Assembly: GCA_030525285.1 (NCBI GenBank)
Contig: JAUNFA010000002.1
Coordinates: 1 to 64,000, forward strand
Length of the DNA stretch: 64,000 nt
From: Bacillota bacterium
Lineage (GTDB): Bacteria > Bacillota > Clostridia > Peptostreptococcales > Anaerovoracaceae
Direction: 5' to 3'
Position 1 is the stretch's first letter. Each line of letters opens with the position of its first letter. This document shows, piece after piece, positions 55,053-64,000 of this stretch. Made by a program: the position numbers and the translations under genes. A model generated the notes under the pieces. That model was given only the letters and a program-made list of their open reading frames with translations, was not told the DNA's origin and did not search any database.

Positions 55053-56192
55053 GTGTACAAAGACGCAATGAGAGCCGCCTGGACTGAAATAAACCTTACG
55101 AATCTTGATTACAACATCAAGCAACTTAAGGAAAAGGTTAAACGCGGTACAAAAATCACAGCTGTTATCAAAGCTGATGCATATGGACATGGTGCGGTTA
55201 AGGTGGCATCCGTACTCCGCGCTAATAAAATAAATTCCTTTGGCGTTGCTACTCTCGGCGAGGCTGTAAGGTTGCGAAACTCTGGATTTGTGCTGGAAGA
55301 AATTGTCATTTTAAGTCCTACGCCTGAACCTCTTATTGAGCCTATTATACAGCATAGATTATCACCTGTAGTAAGCTCCTACGCGAATGCCGAGGCAATA
55401 TCTCAGGCTGCTGCCAATGCAGGTATCCTTATTAAAGGTTATGTTGCTGTTGACACTGGTATGGGACGAATCGGGTTTAATCCTGATGACACTACTTCTA
55501 TTGATGAAATCCGAATGATAGACAATCTTCCGAATTTTAAAATTCAAGGAATCTTTTCTCATCTTGCCACAGCTGACGAAGACGACAAAACTTACGCCTC
55601 CGTTCAGGAACAGGTATTCAATGTATTTAATAAAAAGCTGGTCAATGCTGACATTAAAGTTCCTGCCCGAGCTCTTGCCAACAGTGCTGCCATTATGGAT
55701 ATTACTTCCACACATTATGAGATATGTCAGCCAGGCATATTACTCTATGGCATCTACCCTTCACGTGAAGTTGACAGACATCATTTGAACATTAAACCTG
55801 TTATGTCTGTTAAGGCTAATATCATAGAGCTTCGTAAAGTTCCCGCAGGCACTTCCATAGGTTATGGCAGGAAGTTTATCGCCAAGAGGGACAGTATTAT
55901 AGCTACTATTCCAATTGGTTATAGTGACGGACTTTCAAGGACATACTCAAGAAGAGGCCGTGTCATAGTAAATGGTGTACTTGCTCCTTTTGCCGGTATG
56001 ATATCCATGGATTTGGCTACCATTGATGTTACCAAAGTGCCATATGTACGGCTTGGTGATGAGGTTACCATAATGGGTTCTGACGGCATGGTGGAAATAA
56101 CAGCTGATGATATAGCTTCTACTCTTGATACTATCAGCTATGAAGTTACCTGTAACTTTGGTGTAAGACTTCCAAAAGTTTATAAGTACTAA
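55053..56192 (+). CDS. Alanine racemase-like protein (second copy)
   Basis: A 379-aa fold-type III PLP enzyme starting at GTG 55053, six bases after GGAGG. PLP lysine in AVIKADAYGHG, catalytic tyrosine in GTSIGYGRKF, and AVDTGMGRIGF. It differs clearly from the copy at 45039-46208. Being third in a row after hydantoinase and carbamoylase, it may racemise the amino acid released by those enzymes rather than make D-Ala. That is inference. Confidence 0.85.
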   Translation: MYKDAMRAAWTEINLTNLDYNIKQLKEKVKRGTKITAVIKADAYGHGAVKVASVLRANKINSFGVATLGEAVRLRNSGFVLEEIVILSPTPEPLIEPIIQHRLSPVVSSYANAEAISQAAANAGILIKGYVAVDTGMGRIGFNPDDTTSIDEIRMIDNLPNFKIQGIFSHLATADEDDKTYASVQEQVFNVFNKKLVNADIKVPARALANSAAIMDITSTHYEICQPGILLYGIYPSREVDRHHLNIKPVMSVKANIIELRKVPAGTSIGYGRKFIAKRDSIIATIPIGYSDGLSRTYSRRGRVIVNGVLAPFAGMISMDLATIDVTKVPYVRLGDEVTIMGSDGMVEITADDIASTLDTISYEVTCNFGVRLPKVYKY

Positions 56193-56199
56193 CAGTTAA

Positions 56200-56230
56200 G
56201 GGTGGCGGTAATTAATAATTACCGCCACCC
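56200..56230. terminator. Bidirectional hairpin between racemase and SprT-like genes
   Basis: GGGTGGCGGTAATT (56200-56213) pairs perfectly with AATTACCGCCACCC (56217-56230). It sits between the converging racemase and SprT-like genes. The T tracts are short (ATTTATAG). Confidence 0.7.
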
Positions 56231-56232
56231 AT

Positions 56233-56733
56233 TTATAGTTCTATTACTGTAAGTTTACCTCCACAGGTACATCTGTAAGCATTAATTTTTTTCATTACAC
56301 ATGTGTATCTCTGCCTTGGATATTCCTTGCCACATGACTGACACTTCATTATGTACTTTATATTTGTTTTGGCATATCTGTTCTCAATTCCCAGTTCTTC
56401 CAGATCTACCAGCCGCTTAATGTTATAACCGTATTTTGTGTTCATGATTGCTGCATATTCCTTCCATAGACTACCATGGTTGTTGCAACCCTCACAACTG
56501 TGGAGCACTTCATGTGCCATTACGCTCTTTATATGTTTGCTGTTGCATTCAAGGATAAATTCACTTATCTCTATGCGGAATCCTCCTTCTTCTCTGATGC
56601 AGCAGCCTAATCTCTTTTTGGTTCTTTTGTTTATTTTTACCTGCGGATAAATGTTTGAAGGCACCGGAATACCTTCTTCCAGCGCCTCATTAATTACATC
56701 CGTGAGCATTTCATTCAATTGTTCCTGTGTCAT
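56233..56733 (-). CDS. SprT-like zinc metallopeptidase domain protein
   Basis: The 166-aa protein has the metallopeptidase motif MAHEVLHSCEGCNNHGSLW (His74, Glu75, His78; His86 as third ligand) and a C-terminal zinc ribbon with CQSCGKEY and CTCGGK. SprT/Spartan-like proteins in eukaryotes cut DNA-protein crosslinks; bacterial ones are little studied. Its start lies next to a parS site and just downstream of parB on the same strand. Confidence 0.88.
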   Translation of the reverse strand: MTQEQLNEMLTDVINEALEEGIPVPSNIYPQVKINKRTKKRLGCCIREEGGFRIEISEFILECNSKHIKSVMAHEVLHSCEGCNNHGSLWKEYAAIMNTKYGYNIKRLVDLEELGIENRYAKTNIKYIMKCQSCGKEYPRQRYTCVMKKINAYRCTCGGKLTVIEL

Positions 56734-56742
56734 AACAACTCC

Positions 56743-56758
56743 CGTTTCACGTGAAACT
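56743..56758. promoter_or_regulatory. Second parS-like site
   Basis: CGTTTCACGTGAAACT matches the parS consensus TGTTTCACGTGAAACA at 14 of 16 bases, with both ends changed. It lies between parB and the SprT-like gene. Confidence 0.8.
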
Positions 56759-56765
56759 ATCTGCT

Positions 56766-57677
56766 CTATCCAAGTGTTTTCAATAGTTCTATCAATCTTT
56801 CAAGCTCATCCTTGCTGTAGAATTCTATTTCTATCCTACCCTTTCTGCCCTTTTGATTGAGATTAACCTTAGTCCCGAGAGCAACCTTAAGGTCCTCCTC
56901 TACTCTCTGCACGTCTGCCGATTTTTTGTTTGATTTAGCAGCCGTTCTTTTAATATTCTTATTTGCCTTAGCCAGAGCCTCAACCTGTCTTACACTCAGC
57001 CCCTGCTCTACCGCCTGAATGGCAAGTTTAATCTGTTTCTCCTCATTATCAATTGTTATCAACGCTCTGACGTGTCCGCTTGATAATTTACCCTCACTTA
57101 CCATCCTTCTTATTTGTTTAGGCAGCTTGAGCAATCTCAACTGATTTGTTATATAAGGTCTTGATTTACCAAGGCTCTTGGAAACCTGTTCCTGGCTGAG
57201 TCCATATCTTTCAATCATTTGATTGATACCTTCAGCCTCCTCTATAGGATCCAGGTCTTCTCTCTGCATGTTCTCTATTATGGCAAGGAGCATATTCTCC
57301 TCATCCGACAATTCTCTTACTATTGCAGGAATCTCTCTGATTCCAATCTTCCTGGCAGCTCTCCATCTTCTTTCTCCGGCTACTATTTCGTAACCGTTTG
57401 GAGATTTACGGACTACCAAAGGCTGTATCAGACCGTGTTCCTTGATGGATTCAGCAAGTTCTTCAAGTTTGCTTTCATCAAATGTTTTTCTTGGCTGATT
57501 ACTGTTTGGTTTAATATTATTTATATCTATATAATTTATTCCTTCATTACTGTCTGCTATAGTGGTGTTTTTACTTTCTTTACCGCCATCTTCAGATGTT
57601 TCCGGTGTAATGTTTACCTCCATGTCTCCAAACAGCGCATCAAGTCCTTTACCTAACCCTCTTGGTTTATTTGCCAT
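56766..57677 (-). CDS. parB: Chromosome partitioning protein ParB
   Basis: The 303-aa protein has the N-terminal RGLGKGLDALFGD, the CTPase/spreading motifs PNSNQPRKTFDE and VAGERRWRAARKIG, the HTH LSQEQVSKSLGKSRPYITNQLRLL and a C-terminal dimerisation helix. It loads on parS and slides as a CTP clamp. It overlaps the parA stop by one base. Confidence 0.97.
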   Translation of the reverse strand: MANKPRGLGKGLDALFGDMEVNITPETSEDGGKESKNTTIADSNEGINYIDINNIKPNSNQPRKTFDESKLEELAESIKEHGLIQPLVVRKSPNGYEIVAGERRWRAARKIGIREIPAIVRELSDEENMLLAIIENMQREDLDPIEEAEGINQMIERYGLSQEQVSKSLGKSRPYITNQLRLLKLPKQIRRMVSEGKLSSGHVRALITIDNEEKQIKLAIQAVEQGLSVRQVEALAKANKNIKRTAAKSNKKSADVQRVEEDLKVALGTKVNLNQKGRKGRIEIEFYSKDELERLIELLKTLG

Positions 57678-58450
57678 TACATGTCACCTTCATTATTAAG
57701 AAATTCATCTGCAAATTCTATATATGCTCTTGCCCCTGAAGACTTAGGGTCATACTGGATTACAGGCATTCCATGGCTCGGAGCCTCTGCAAGTCGCACA
57801 TTTCTCGGAATTACAGTAGTATATACCTTCTCTTTGAAATACTTCTTTACCTCTTCAACTACCTGAATAGACAAATTAGTTCTTCCATCAAACATACTGA
57901 GTATTACACCCTCAATTTGCAGATCAGGGTTGCTGTTTTTCTTAACAATTTCTATTGTGCTCATTAGCTGGCTTACCCCTTCCAATGCATAAAACTCGCA
58001 CTGGATAGGAATAAGTACTGAATCTACAGCGGTAAGTGAGTTAATGGTAAGCAAGCCAAGTGATGGTGGACAATCTACAAAAATATAGTCATAATTAGGC
58101 TTTACCTGATCAATAGCCTTCTTAAGTCGTTTTTCTCTTCCAGCTATCTGAATAAGCTCTACCTCAGCTCCTGCCAACTGCACACTTGCTGGCATTATAT
58201 CCAGATTCTTTATACCTGTTGGTATAATAGCATCCTCAGGTTTGTAAGTGTCTTCAATAAGTATTTCATGTGTTGTCACCTTCAGATCCTTCTTTGATAT
58301 ACCAACACCACTTGTAGTATTACCCTGAGGGTCAATATCCAGAACAAGAATCTTTTTACCCTTTAATGCTAAGCATGCTGCCAGATTTATATTTGTGGTT
58401 GTTTTACCAACTCCACCCTTCTGATTAAAAATAGCTATGGCTTTTCCCAC
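57677..58450 (-). CDS. parA: Chromosome partitioning ATPase ParA/Soj
   Basis: About 257 aa starting at GTG 58450, seven bases after AGGAGG; earlier in-frame starts have no such site. It has the deviant Walker A NQKGGVGKTTTNINLA, DIDPQGNTTSG and DCPPSLGLLT. It moves ParB-parS complexes and, in Firmicutes, also influences DnaA. Confidence 0.97.
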   Translation of the reverse strand: MGKAIAIFNQKGGVGKTTTNINLAACLALKGKKILVLDIDPQGNTTSGVGISKKDLKVTTHEILIEDTYKPEDAIIPTGIKNLDIMPASVQLAGAEVELIQIAGREKRLKKAIDQVKPNYDYIFVDCPPSLGLLTINSLTAVDSVLIPIQCEFYALEGVSQLMSTIEIVKKNSNPDLQIEGVILSMFDGRTNLSIQVVEEVKKYFKEKVYTTVIPRNVRLAEAPSHGMPVIQYDPKSSGARAYIEFADEFLNNEGDM

Positions 58451-58528
58451 GTACTTTCCTCCTATCATTTTCATTACGTAATTCTCATTATAATACACAC
58501 CTATCACTTTTGCTACGATAAAAAAGAA

Positions 58529-58562
58529 AAAACAGAATGTTTCACGTGAAACATTCTGTTTT
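58529..58562. promoter_or_regulatory. Perfect parS site inside a 34-bp palindrome
   Basis: The 16-base consensus TGTTTCACGTGAAACA lies at 58538-58553. The palindrome extends beyond it, AAAACAGAA on the left (58529-58537) and TTCTGTTTT on the right (58554-58562), with no mismatches. It lies between rsmG and parA. The flanks give it A and T tails like a terminator. Confidence 0.95.
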
Positions 58563-58581
58563 GAAGTATCATGTTTATAAC

Positions 58582-59289
58582 TTAAAGCGGCTGTTTTGCA
58601 GGGGTTCCGGGTTTTCTCGGATATTTCTTGGGTGTAGGATTAATTTTAGCAACATATACAAGAACATGGTCAAGTTCGAGATCTTTGAGTTCATTATAAA
58701 AGACACCATAAACTTCTCCACCCAATTGCTCTATGGCATATTCTGCAGCTTCTATTTCATCCCTGCAGTTAGGTCCCTTATATGCAATGAAAGTTCCCCC
58801 CACCTTAACAAAAGGCAGACAGTATTCACTCAATGTGCTCATTCCGGCAACAGCACGTGATACGCACAAATCAAATTTCTCGCGCATATCTCCTCTCCTT
58901 GCCATTTCCTCTGCCCTGCCATGAACAGCCTTTACATTATTGATTCCAAGTTTGCTACAGATTTCATTAATGATATTGATTCGCTTATTCAGAGAATCCA
59001 TCAGCACGAACCTTTTGTTAGGAAAGGCTATCGCAAGAGGCACGCCGGGAAATCCCCCACCGGTTCCTACATCAATAATATCATCAGCCTCATCGAATTC
59101 CTCACAATCGGCACAGGTCAAAGAATCGATGAAATGTTTAGTAATGAATTCATCTCTATCTGTTATGCTCGTAAGGTTTATGGACTCATTCAATCTCACT
59201 ATTTCATCCATATACCCTTCAAATTTAACAGCCTTATCATCTGTCCACTTAATATTAAGTTCTTCAAAACAATTCTTAATTCTGTTCAT
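58582..59289 (-). CDS. rsmG: 16S rRNA (guanine-N7) methyltransferase RsmG
   Basis: About 235 aa from the ATG at 59289 ([11 protein letters not shown]), overlapping the mnmG end by 14 bases; a frame start 44 codons earlier lies wholly within mnmG. SAM motif [17 protein letters not shown], with [18 protein letters not shown] and FIAYKGPN. It makes m7G527 in 16S rRNA. AAGGAG is further upstream than ideal, so coupling to mnmG is likely. Confidence 0.95.
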   Translation of the reverse strand: MNRIKNCFEELNIKWTDDKAVKFEGYMDEIVRLNESINLTSITDRDEFITKHFIDSLTCADCEEFDEADDIIDVGTGGGFPGVPLAIAFPNKRFVLMDSLNKRINIINEICSKLGINNVKAVHGRAEEMARRGDMREKFDLCVSRAVAGMSTLSEYCLPFVKVGGTFIAYKGPNCRDEIEAAEYAIEQLGGEVYGVFYNELKDLELDHVLVYVAKINPTPKKYPRKPGTPAKQPL

Positions 59290-61168
59290 TTCTGTTAGTT
59301 CTTCTCTCCTTTTCGAGCCATATAAGAAGTACATTGATATCTGCCGGTGAAACTCCCGATATTCTTGAAGCCTGTCCCACAGACAAAGGCTTGAAACGGC
59401 TGAGTTTCTGCCTTGCTTCAATTCTCAGACCATCAATTGAATTGTAGTCTATGTCCTGAGAAAGCTTGCGATTTTCAAGTTTCTTGAATTTTTCAATCTG
59501 TCTTCTCTGCTTATCTATATATCCATCGTACTTAATCTGTACTTCCATCATTGTTTTTTCATGATCAGATAACACAGGTCTTTCCTTATCATAATCAGCT
59601 AGCTCATCATATGTTATCTCAGGTCTTCTCATAAGCTCCACTAATGATGCTCCGTTTTTAATAGGCGTGCTCCCTTTGGAAATCAGGAATTCGTTGATTG
59701 TATCAGGCTGAATGTGAGTTTTATTAAGTCTTCTTATTTCTTCGTCAACCACCTGACGCTTATGTAAATATTTACCATATCTTTCTTCACTGACAAGTCC
59801 AATCTCATAACCCTTCTCTGTCAATCTCAAATCAGCATTATCCTGGCGGAGCACCAATCTGTATTCTGCTCTGCTGGTCATAATTCTATATGGTTCTTCT
59901 GTTCCCTTAGTAACAAGGTCATCAATAAGAACGCCAATATATGCCTCACTTCTGTCAAGAACGAAAGGCTCCTTTCCGTCTATCTTCTGAACTGCATTTA
60001 TTCCTGCCATCAGTCCCTGTGCTGCAGCTTCTTCATAACCAGAACTTCCGTTAAATTGTCCCGCACAGAACAAATTCTCTATACTCCTGTTTTCCAGACT
60101 TACCTTTAGGTCCAATGGATCAATGCAATCATACTCAATAGCATAGGCAGGCCTTACAATTTCAATGTTTTCCAGACCTTCTATTGATTTATAAAATTCT
60201 TCCTGCACATCCTCCGGAAGACTTGTACTCATGCCTTGTATATACATTTCATCAGTATATAATCCTTCCGGCTCTATGAAAAGTTGATGCCTTTTCCTGT
60301 CTGCGAATCTGTTAACCTTATCTTCAATTGATGGACAATATCTTGGACCTACACCTTCTATCTGCCCACCGAACAGTGCAGATCTGTGAAAATTGCTTCT
60401 TATAATATCATGAGTTTTTTCATTGGTATAAGTAAGCCAGCACTTCACCTGATCCTTTTGAAGATTGTCATTCATGAAAGAAAACGGCACTATTTTCTCA
60501 TCACCATTCTGTGCTGTCATTTTTTCATAATCAAAAGTTGATGCCAGTGCTCTTGCCGGTGTTCCCGTCTTGAATCTTCTCATCGGAAGTCCATGCTCCC
60601 GTAAATTTGTTGCAAGTTCATTTGATGGTGCAAGACCATTAGGTCCGCTTTCTGTAACGCTTTCACCAATAAAAACTTTACCGGCAAGGAATGTGCCGGT
60701 TGCAAGTATTACCGTCGTGGCTTTATAGTATGCTCCCGTTCTGAGAAGCACACCGCATACTTTTCCATCCTCTACAAGTATATCGACCGCCTCACCCTGC
60801 TTCAGGTAAAGATTATCCTGTGCCTCAATGGTCTTTTTCATTTCTATATGATAAGCATTCTTATCAGCTTGTGCTCTCAAGGAATGAACAGCAGGACCTT
60901 TGGCTGTATTAAGCATTCTGCTCTGTATGAAGGTCTTATCTATATTAAGTCCCATCTCACCACCAAGTGCATCTATTTCTCTAACAAGATGACCTTTGCC
61001 TGTTCCACCTATTGATGGATTGCATGCCATCATCGCTACTGCCTCCAGATTTATGCTGAGCATTAGAGTTTTCTTGCCCAATCTGGCCGCAGCAAGACCA
61101 GCCTCACATCCGGCATGACCTGCACCTATAACGATAACATCGTATTTTCCCATTAAATATTTGTTCAT
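59276..61168 (-). CDS. mnmG: tRNA uridine-5-carboxymethylaminomethyl modification enzyme MnmG (GidA)
   Basis: The 630-aa flavoprotein has [53 protein letters not shown]-like [11 protein letters not shown] and [15 protein letters not shown]. With MnmE it modifies wobble U34 of certain tRNAs. It is five bases after mnmE, in the conserved origin-side order. Confidence 0.97.
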   Translation of the reverse strand: MNKYLMGKYDVIVIGAGHAGCEAGLAAARLGKKTLMLSINLEAVAMMACNPSIGGTGKGHLVREIDALGGEMGLNIDKTFIQSRMLNTAKGPAVHSLRAQADKNAYHIEMKKTIEAQDNLYLKQGEAVDILVEDGKVCGVLLRTGAYYKATTVILATGTFLAGKVFIGESVTESGPNGLAPSNELATNLREHGLPMRRFKTGTPARALASTFDYEKMTAQNGDEKIVPFSFMNDNLQKDQVKCWLTYTNEKTHDIIRSNFHRSALFGGQIEGVGPRYCPSIEDKVNRFADRKRHQLFIEPEGLYTDEMYIQGMSTSLPEDVQEEFYKSIEGLENIEIVRPAYAIEYDCIDPLDLKVSLENRSIENLFCAGQFNGSSGYEEAAAQGLMAGINAVQKIDGKEPFVLDRSEAYIGVLIDDLVTKGTEEPYRIMTSRAEYRLVLRQDNADLRLTEKGYEIGLVSEERYGKYLHKRQVVDEEIRRLNKTHIQPDTINEFLISKGSTPIKNGASLVELMRRPEITYDELADYDKERPVLSDHEKTMMEVQIKYDGYIDKQRRQIEKFKKLENRKLSQDIDYNSIDGLRIEARQKLSRFKPLSVGQASRISGVSPADINVLLIWLEKERRTNRNEQN

Positions 61169-61173
61169 ATTTT

Positions 61174-62544
61174 CTATTTACCCAAACAGAATCTGGAGAA
61201 AACTTCATCCAGAACATCATCTGAAACAGTCTCTCCTATTATTTCACCAAGTAATGCATAAGCTTCGTTAATATCTACTTCTACAAATTCCAAAGCTTCC
61301 CCTGCTCCAATCATCTGCGAAGCATCATTGAGAGATTTTAAACTTTTCTCAAGAAGTTCAATATGTCTCACATTATTAACCAGAACACTTTCTTTCTGGC
61401 TTATCTTTCCACCGTATACGAGACCTTCTATATAAGATTCTATTTCATCAATACCTTCTCCGTCAATAAGCCTTGTAGGTATAATATCTGCTGCATTCAA
61501 TTTTGATTGGAATAATTCCTTATCTATCACACTGCCCAGATCCTGCTTATTAATCAGAACAAGACATCTTCTATCTTTCAAAAGTTCGAGGATTTCATTA
61601 TCCTCTTCTGTTAGACCACAACTGCCGTCAACGATGAATATTACGAAATCCGCACTGTTAAAAGCTTCCTTGGATTTTTTTATTCCAAGCTGCTCAACGA
61701 TATCATCTGTATCTCTAATACCGGCAGTATCTATAAGGTTAACAGGTATTCCTCTGACATTGATAGACTCCTCAATTGTATCACGGGTAGTACCTGGTAT
61801 TTCCGTTACAATTGCCCTTGATTCTCTCAACAGTGAATTCATCAAAGATGACTTTCCAACGTTAGGTTTTCCTACTATTGCTACCTTTATTCCTTCCTTT
61901 ATCAAACGACCTGTGTCGGCTGTAGACAGTAGATTTTCAATCATATCGCCTATTAACTTTATTTGTTTTTGTGCATTTTCATATGTTAAATATTCTATAT
62001 CCTCATCAGGATAATCTATATTAACAGTTATCTCAACGAGAAGGTCCAGAATGGATTTTCTTATTTCCTTAATACGTGATGAAAGCTGTCCATCAAGCTG
62101 AGAAACAGCCACATCAAATCCCTTATCTGTCTTAGCTTTTATAACATCAATAACAGCTTCAGCCTGTGAAAGATCCAGTCGTCCATTAAGAAAAGCTCTC
62201 TTCGTAAACTCACCTGGTTCTGCCATTCTTGCACCCTCTCTCAAAACAAGTTCAAGAGTCCTTTTGAGAGAAATTATGCTGCCATGACAGTTTATTTCAA
62301 CAACATCTTCGGCTGTATATGTGCTTGGTTTTTTCATGTATACAGCAAGAACCTCATCTATAATATGACCATTTGATGTATCATTGATGGTTCCGTATGT
62401 CATTCTTCTGCTTTCAATTTTTGAATTTTTAAAAGGTGTGAAAATCTTATTTAGAATAGACAGTGAGTTTTCACCACTTATTCTTATTATTCCTATTCCA
62501 CCCTCTCCATATGCCGTAGCTATAGCTGCAATTGTATCTTCCAT
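61174..62544 (-). CDS. mnmE: tRNA modification GTPase MnmE (TrmE)
   Basis: About 456 aa from the ATG at 62544 ([10 protein letters not shown]), with AAAGGT upstream; an earlier in-frame start lacks a site. It has an N-terminal folate domain ([12 protein letters not shown]), [18 protein letters not shown], the G domain ([35 protein letters not shown]), and the C-terminal FSRFCLGK cysteine motif. Partner of MnmG. Confidence 0.97.
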   Translation of the reverse strand: MEDTIAAIATAYGEGGIGIIRISGENSLSILNKIFTPFKNSKIESRRMTYGTINDTSNGHIIDEVLAVYMKKPSTYTAEDVVEINCHGSIISLKRTLELVLREGARMAEPGEFTKRAFLNGRLDLSQAEAVIDVIKAKTDKGFDVAVSQLDGQLSSRIKEIRKSILDLLVEITVNIDYPDEDIEYLTYENAQKQIKLIGDMIENLLSTADTGRLIKEGIKVAIVGKPNVGKSSLMNSLLRESRAIVTEIPGTTRDTIEESINVRGIPVNLIDTAGIRDTDDIVEQLGIKKSKEAFNSADFVIFIVDGSCGLTEEDNEILELLKDRRCLVLINKQDLGSVIDKELFQSKLNAADIIPTRLIDGEGIDEIESYIEGLVYGGKISQKESVLVNNVRHIELLEKSLKSLNDASQMIGAGEALEFVEVDINEAYALLGEIIGETVSDDVLDEVFSRFCLGK

Positions 62545-62590
62545 AATTATTACCTTTAAAAACAAAGGTCCGCTATTGCGGACCATAATG

Positions 62591-63415
62591 TTATTTCTTA
62601 AGTTCTATTACAACCTTTCTGTAAGGTTCCTCACCTTCACTGCGAGTTGTAACATGTGGATTATGCTGTAAAGTCGCATGAATTATTTTTCTCTCATATG
62701 GATTCATAGGTTCCAGTCTTACAGGCTTTCTGTTCTTCTGAACTTTAGCTGCAAGTCTGTTTGCTAATGCTTCAAGAGTCTTCTGTCTCTTGCTTCTGTA
62801 ATTTTCAGCATCAACAACAACCTTTATATATTTCTCATTGTCCTTATTTACAACAAGACTTGTAAGATACTGAATAGCATCGAGAGTTGCACCTCTCTTA
62901 CCAATCACAGTACCGGAATCCTTACCGGCAATATCAAGATGAATCATTCCTTCACCGACTCTAGCCTTAATATCAAGATTAAGTCCCATCTTTTCAGTAA
63001 TTTCTTTCATGAATTCCAAAGCTTCATTATCATCAACCTCTGTCAATTCATCTACATTTACTGTATCAAGACTCAAAGTGTTAATTTCTTCATCTTTGTG
63101 ATATTTATTCTTGTTTTTGTTGTGATTCTTGTTTCTGTTCTTATTGTGAGGTTTCTTTTCCTGCTTTTCAGCCTTAACCTCAACTGATGTAGTCTTTTCC
63201 TCTACTACTTCTTCTATAACAGGTTCTTCTTTTATTTCTTCAACCTTTTTGGGAGTTACACGAACTCTTGCAAGCTTTGAACCTAAACCAAGAAAGCCTT
63301 TAGAAGGCTCTTCAAGAACCTCAACCTCAACTTCATCTCTGGAGAGTCTTAAATCCTGAAGAGCATATTTGACTGCTTCTTCAACATCAACCCCATATTT
63401 CTCTGAATAAGTCAT
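62591..63415 (-). CDS. khpB: RNA-binding protein KhpB (Jag/EloR)
   Basis: About 274 aa from the ATG at 63415 (MTYSEKYG), five bases after GGAGG. Order: Jag N-terminal domain (SKGFLGLGSKLARV), a Lys/Asn/His-rich linker (about 85-110), a KH domain with GKRGATLDAIQYL, and a C-terminal R3H domain (MNPYERKIIHATL). It acts with KhpA in RNA binding and cell elongation control in Firmicutes. Confidence 0.95.
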   Translation of the reverse strand: MTYSEKYGVDVEEAVKYALQDLRLSRDEVEVEVLEEPSKGFLGLGSKLARVRVTPKKVEEIKEEPVIEEVVEEKTTSVEVKAEKQEKKPHNKNRNKNHNKNKNKYHKDEEINTLSLDTVNVDELTEVDDNEALEFMKEITEKMGLNLDIKARVGEGMIHLDIAGKDSGTVIGKRGATLDAIQYLTSLVVNKDNEKYIKVVVDAENYRSKRQKTLEALANRLAAKVQKNRKPVRLEPMNPYERKIIHATLQHNPHVTTRSEGEEPYRKVVIELKK

Positions 63416-63449
63416 TATATCCTCCAAAAGTAATCGAGATTCAATTCTT

Positions 63450-64000
63450 TTATTTTTTCTTACTTAATTTTTCCCTTAATTCCTGGATCTCAGCTTCTTT
63501 TTTAATTTTCTTTCTGATTGTTGTCAGATGAATATTAAAACCAATCTGTATAATCTGGCTCACTGCCCAGTATACAGAAAGACCTGATGGATAAGTTCTT
63601 GCAAGCCACAGAATCATTAATGGGAAGATATACTGCATCATCTTCATCATTCCATTCATCTGCTGTGCCTGCATATCAGAACCACCGTTGTCCTGAAGCA
63701 GTCTGTTCATAGTGAATGCTATGAATGTTGCAACACCGGCAACTATAGGCAGAATCCATTTATCAGGCTGGCTAAGGTCTTCAATCCACATGAACTTCTC
63801 ATGGAATGCAAAAATCATACTTGAATTCTGTTCATTCATATACATAAGAGGGTTCCTGAGGAGAGCAAAAAGACCCATAATAATCGGCATCTGAATTAAC
63901 ATAGGAAGACAACCGCTCATTGGGTTGAAACCTTCCTCTTTGTATAATTCTGCCATCTTAACATTTAATGTTTCCTTATCATTAGCATATCTGTTCTGCA
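63450..64000 (-). CDS. yidC: Membrane protein insertase YidC, partial (N-terminus beyond window)
   Basis: The frame stays open to the window edge, so only the C-terminal part is here. It has ELYKEEGFNPMSGCLPMLIQ, several membrane helices, YPSGLSVYWAVSQIIQIGFN and a basic C-terminal tail that can touch the ribosome. It inserts membrane proteins alone or with Sec. rnpA, rpmH and dnaA are expected further right. Confidence 0.96.
   Translation of the reverse strand, partial: QNRYANDKETLNVKMAELYKEEGFNPMSGCLPMLIQMPIIMGLFALLRNPLMYMNEQNSSMIFAFHEKFMWIEDLSQPDKWILPIVAGVATFIAFTMNRLLQDNGGSDMQAQQMNGMMKMMQYIFPLMILWLARTYPSGLSVYWAVSQIIQIGFNIHLTTIRKKIKKEAEIQELREKLSKKK

Noticed and set aside
55760-55769. TTCACGTGAA core as a third parS site inside the second racemase gene
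   Set aside because: Only the central ten bases match; the flanking consensus bases are wrong on both sides.

Overview
The window reads as a chromosome segment of a low-to-mid GC anaerobic Firmicute of the class Clostridia. Supporting signs are AGGAGG-type ribosome binding sites, [FeFe]-hydrogenase maturation genes, a two-subunit glycine decarboxylase under a tandem glycine riboswitch, paired XRE regulators, and the origin-proximal order yidC-khpB-mnmE-mnmG-rsmG-parA-parS-parB at the right end. A genus cannot be named from sequence alone; an amino-acid-fermenting lineage is a reasonable inference.

Layout. (1) 1-7200: accessory island. A hypothetical gene and structured repeats come first. 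A tightly packed minus-strand operon follows: HTH-fused Dam methylase, unknown 176-aa protein, DpnII-family endonuclease, second amino-methyltransferase, ComEC-like metallo-hydrolase, and a four-helix membrane protein. A truncated tyrosine recombinase, a frameshifted micro-gene, a small RHH-like protein and helically phased direct repeats complete it. (2) 7200-16100: core genes rpsI-rplM, then a fatty-acid activation cluster (thioesterase, an XRE domain fused to an AMP-forming ligase, and a second ligase broken by an in-frame TAA) with a dense operator array, then tyrS, upp, rpiB and tsaC/sua5. (3) 16100-30800: prfA and rpmE, the glycine cleavage operon gcvT-H-PA-PB-lplA-lpdA, hydF and hydG, prmC, a DUF1385 protein and rho, all on the minus strand. 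(4) 30900-37500: two XRE regulators, an AEC-type transporter, DUF1846, a 30-aa membrane peptide, DUF1934, hslO and an HtrA protease. (5) 37570-45000: plus-strand aromatic amino acid operon tyrA-aroB-aroA-aroC-pheA-aroE/aroK fusion-DUF1847. (6) 45000-56200: alr, nitroreductase, tRNA-Arg(CCT), class V aminotransferase and an ECF S-component on one side; purB, purA, a hydantoinase/dihydropyrimidinase, an M20 carbamoylase and a second alanine-racemase-like gene on the other. (7) 56200-64000: SprT-like protein, parB, parA, a parS site buried in a perfect palindrome, rsmG, mnmG, mnmE, khpB/jag and the C-terminal part of yidC, which runs off the window.

How the parts work together. The gcv operon has all four activities of glycine cleavage plus a lipoate ligase to load GcvH, and its leader can sense glycine. 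The aro operon supplies the late shikimate steps and both branches to phenylalanine and tyrosine, but lacks DAHP synthase and dehydroquinate dehydratase here. The best candidates for something undescribed are the MBL plus four-helix membrane pair carried in the restriction-modification operon, the XRE-AMP-ligase fusion with its putative operator array, and the long unassigned leaders before the ECF gene and hydG.
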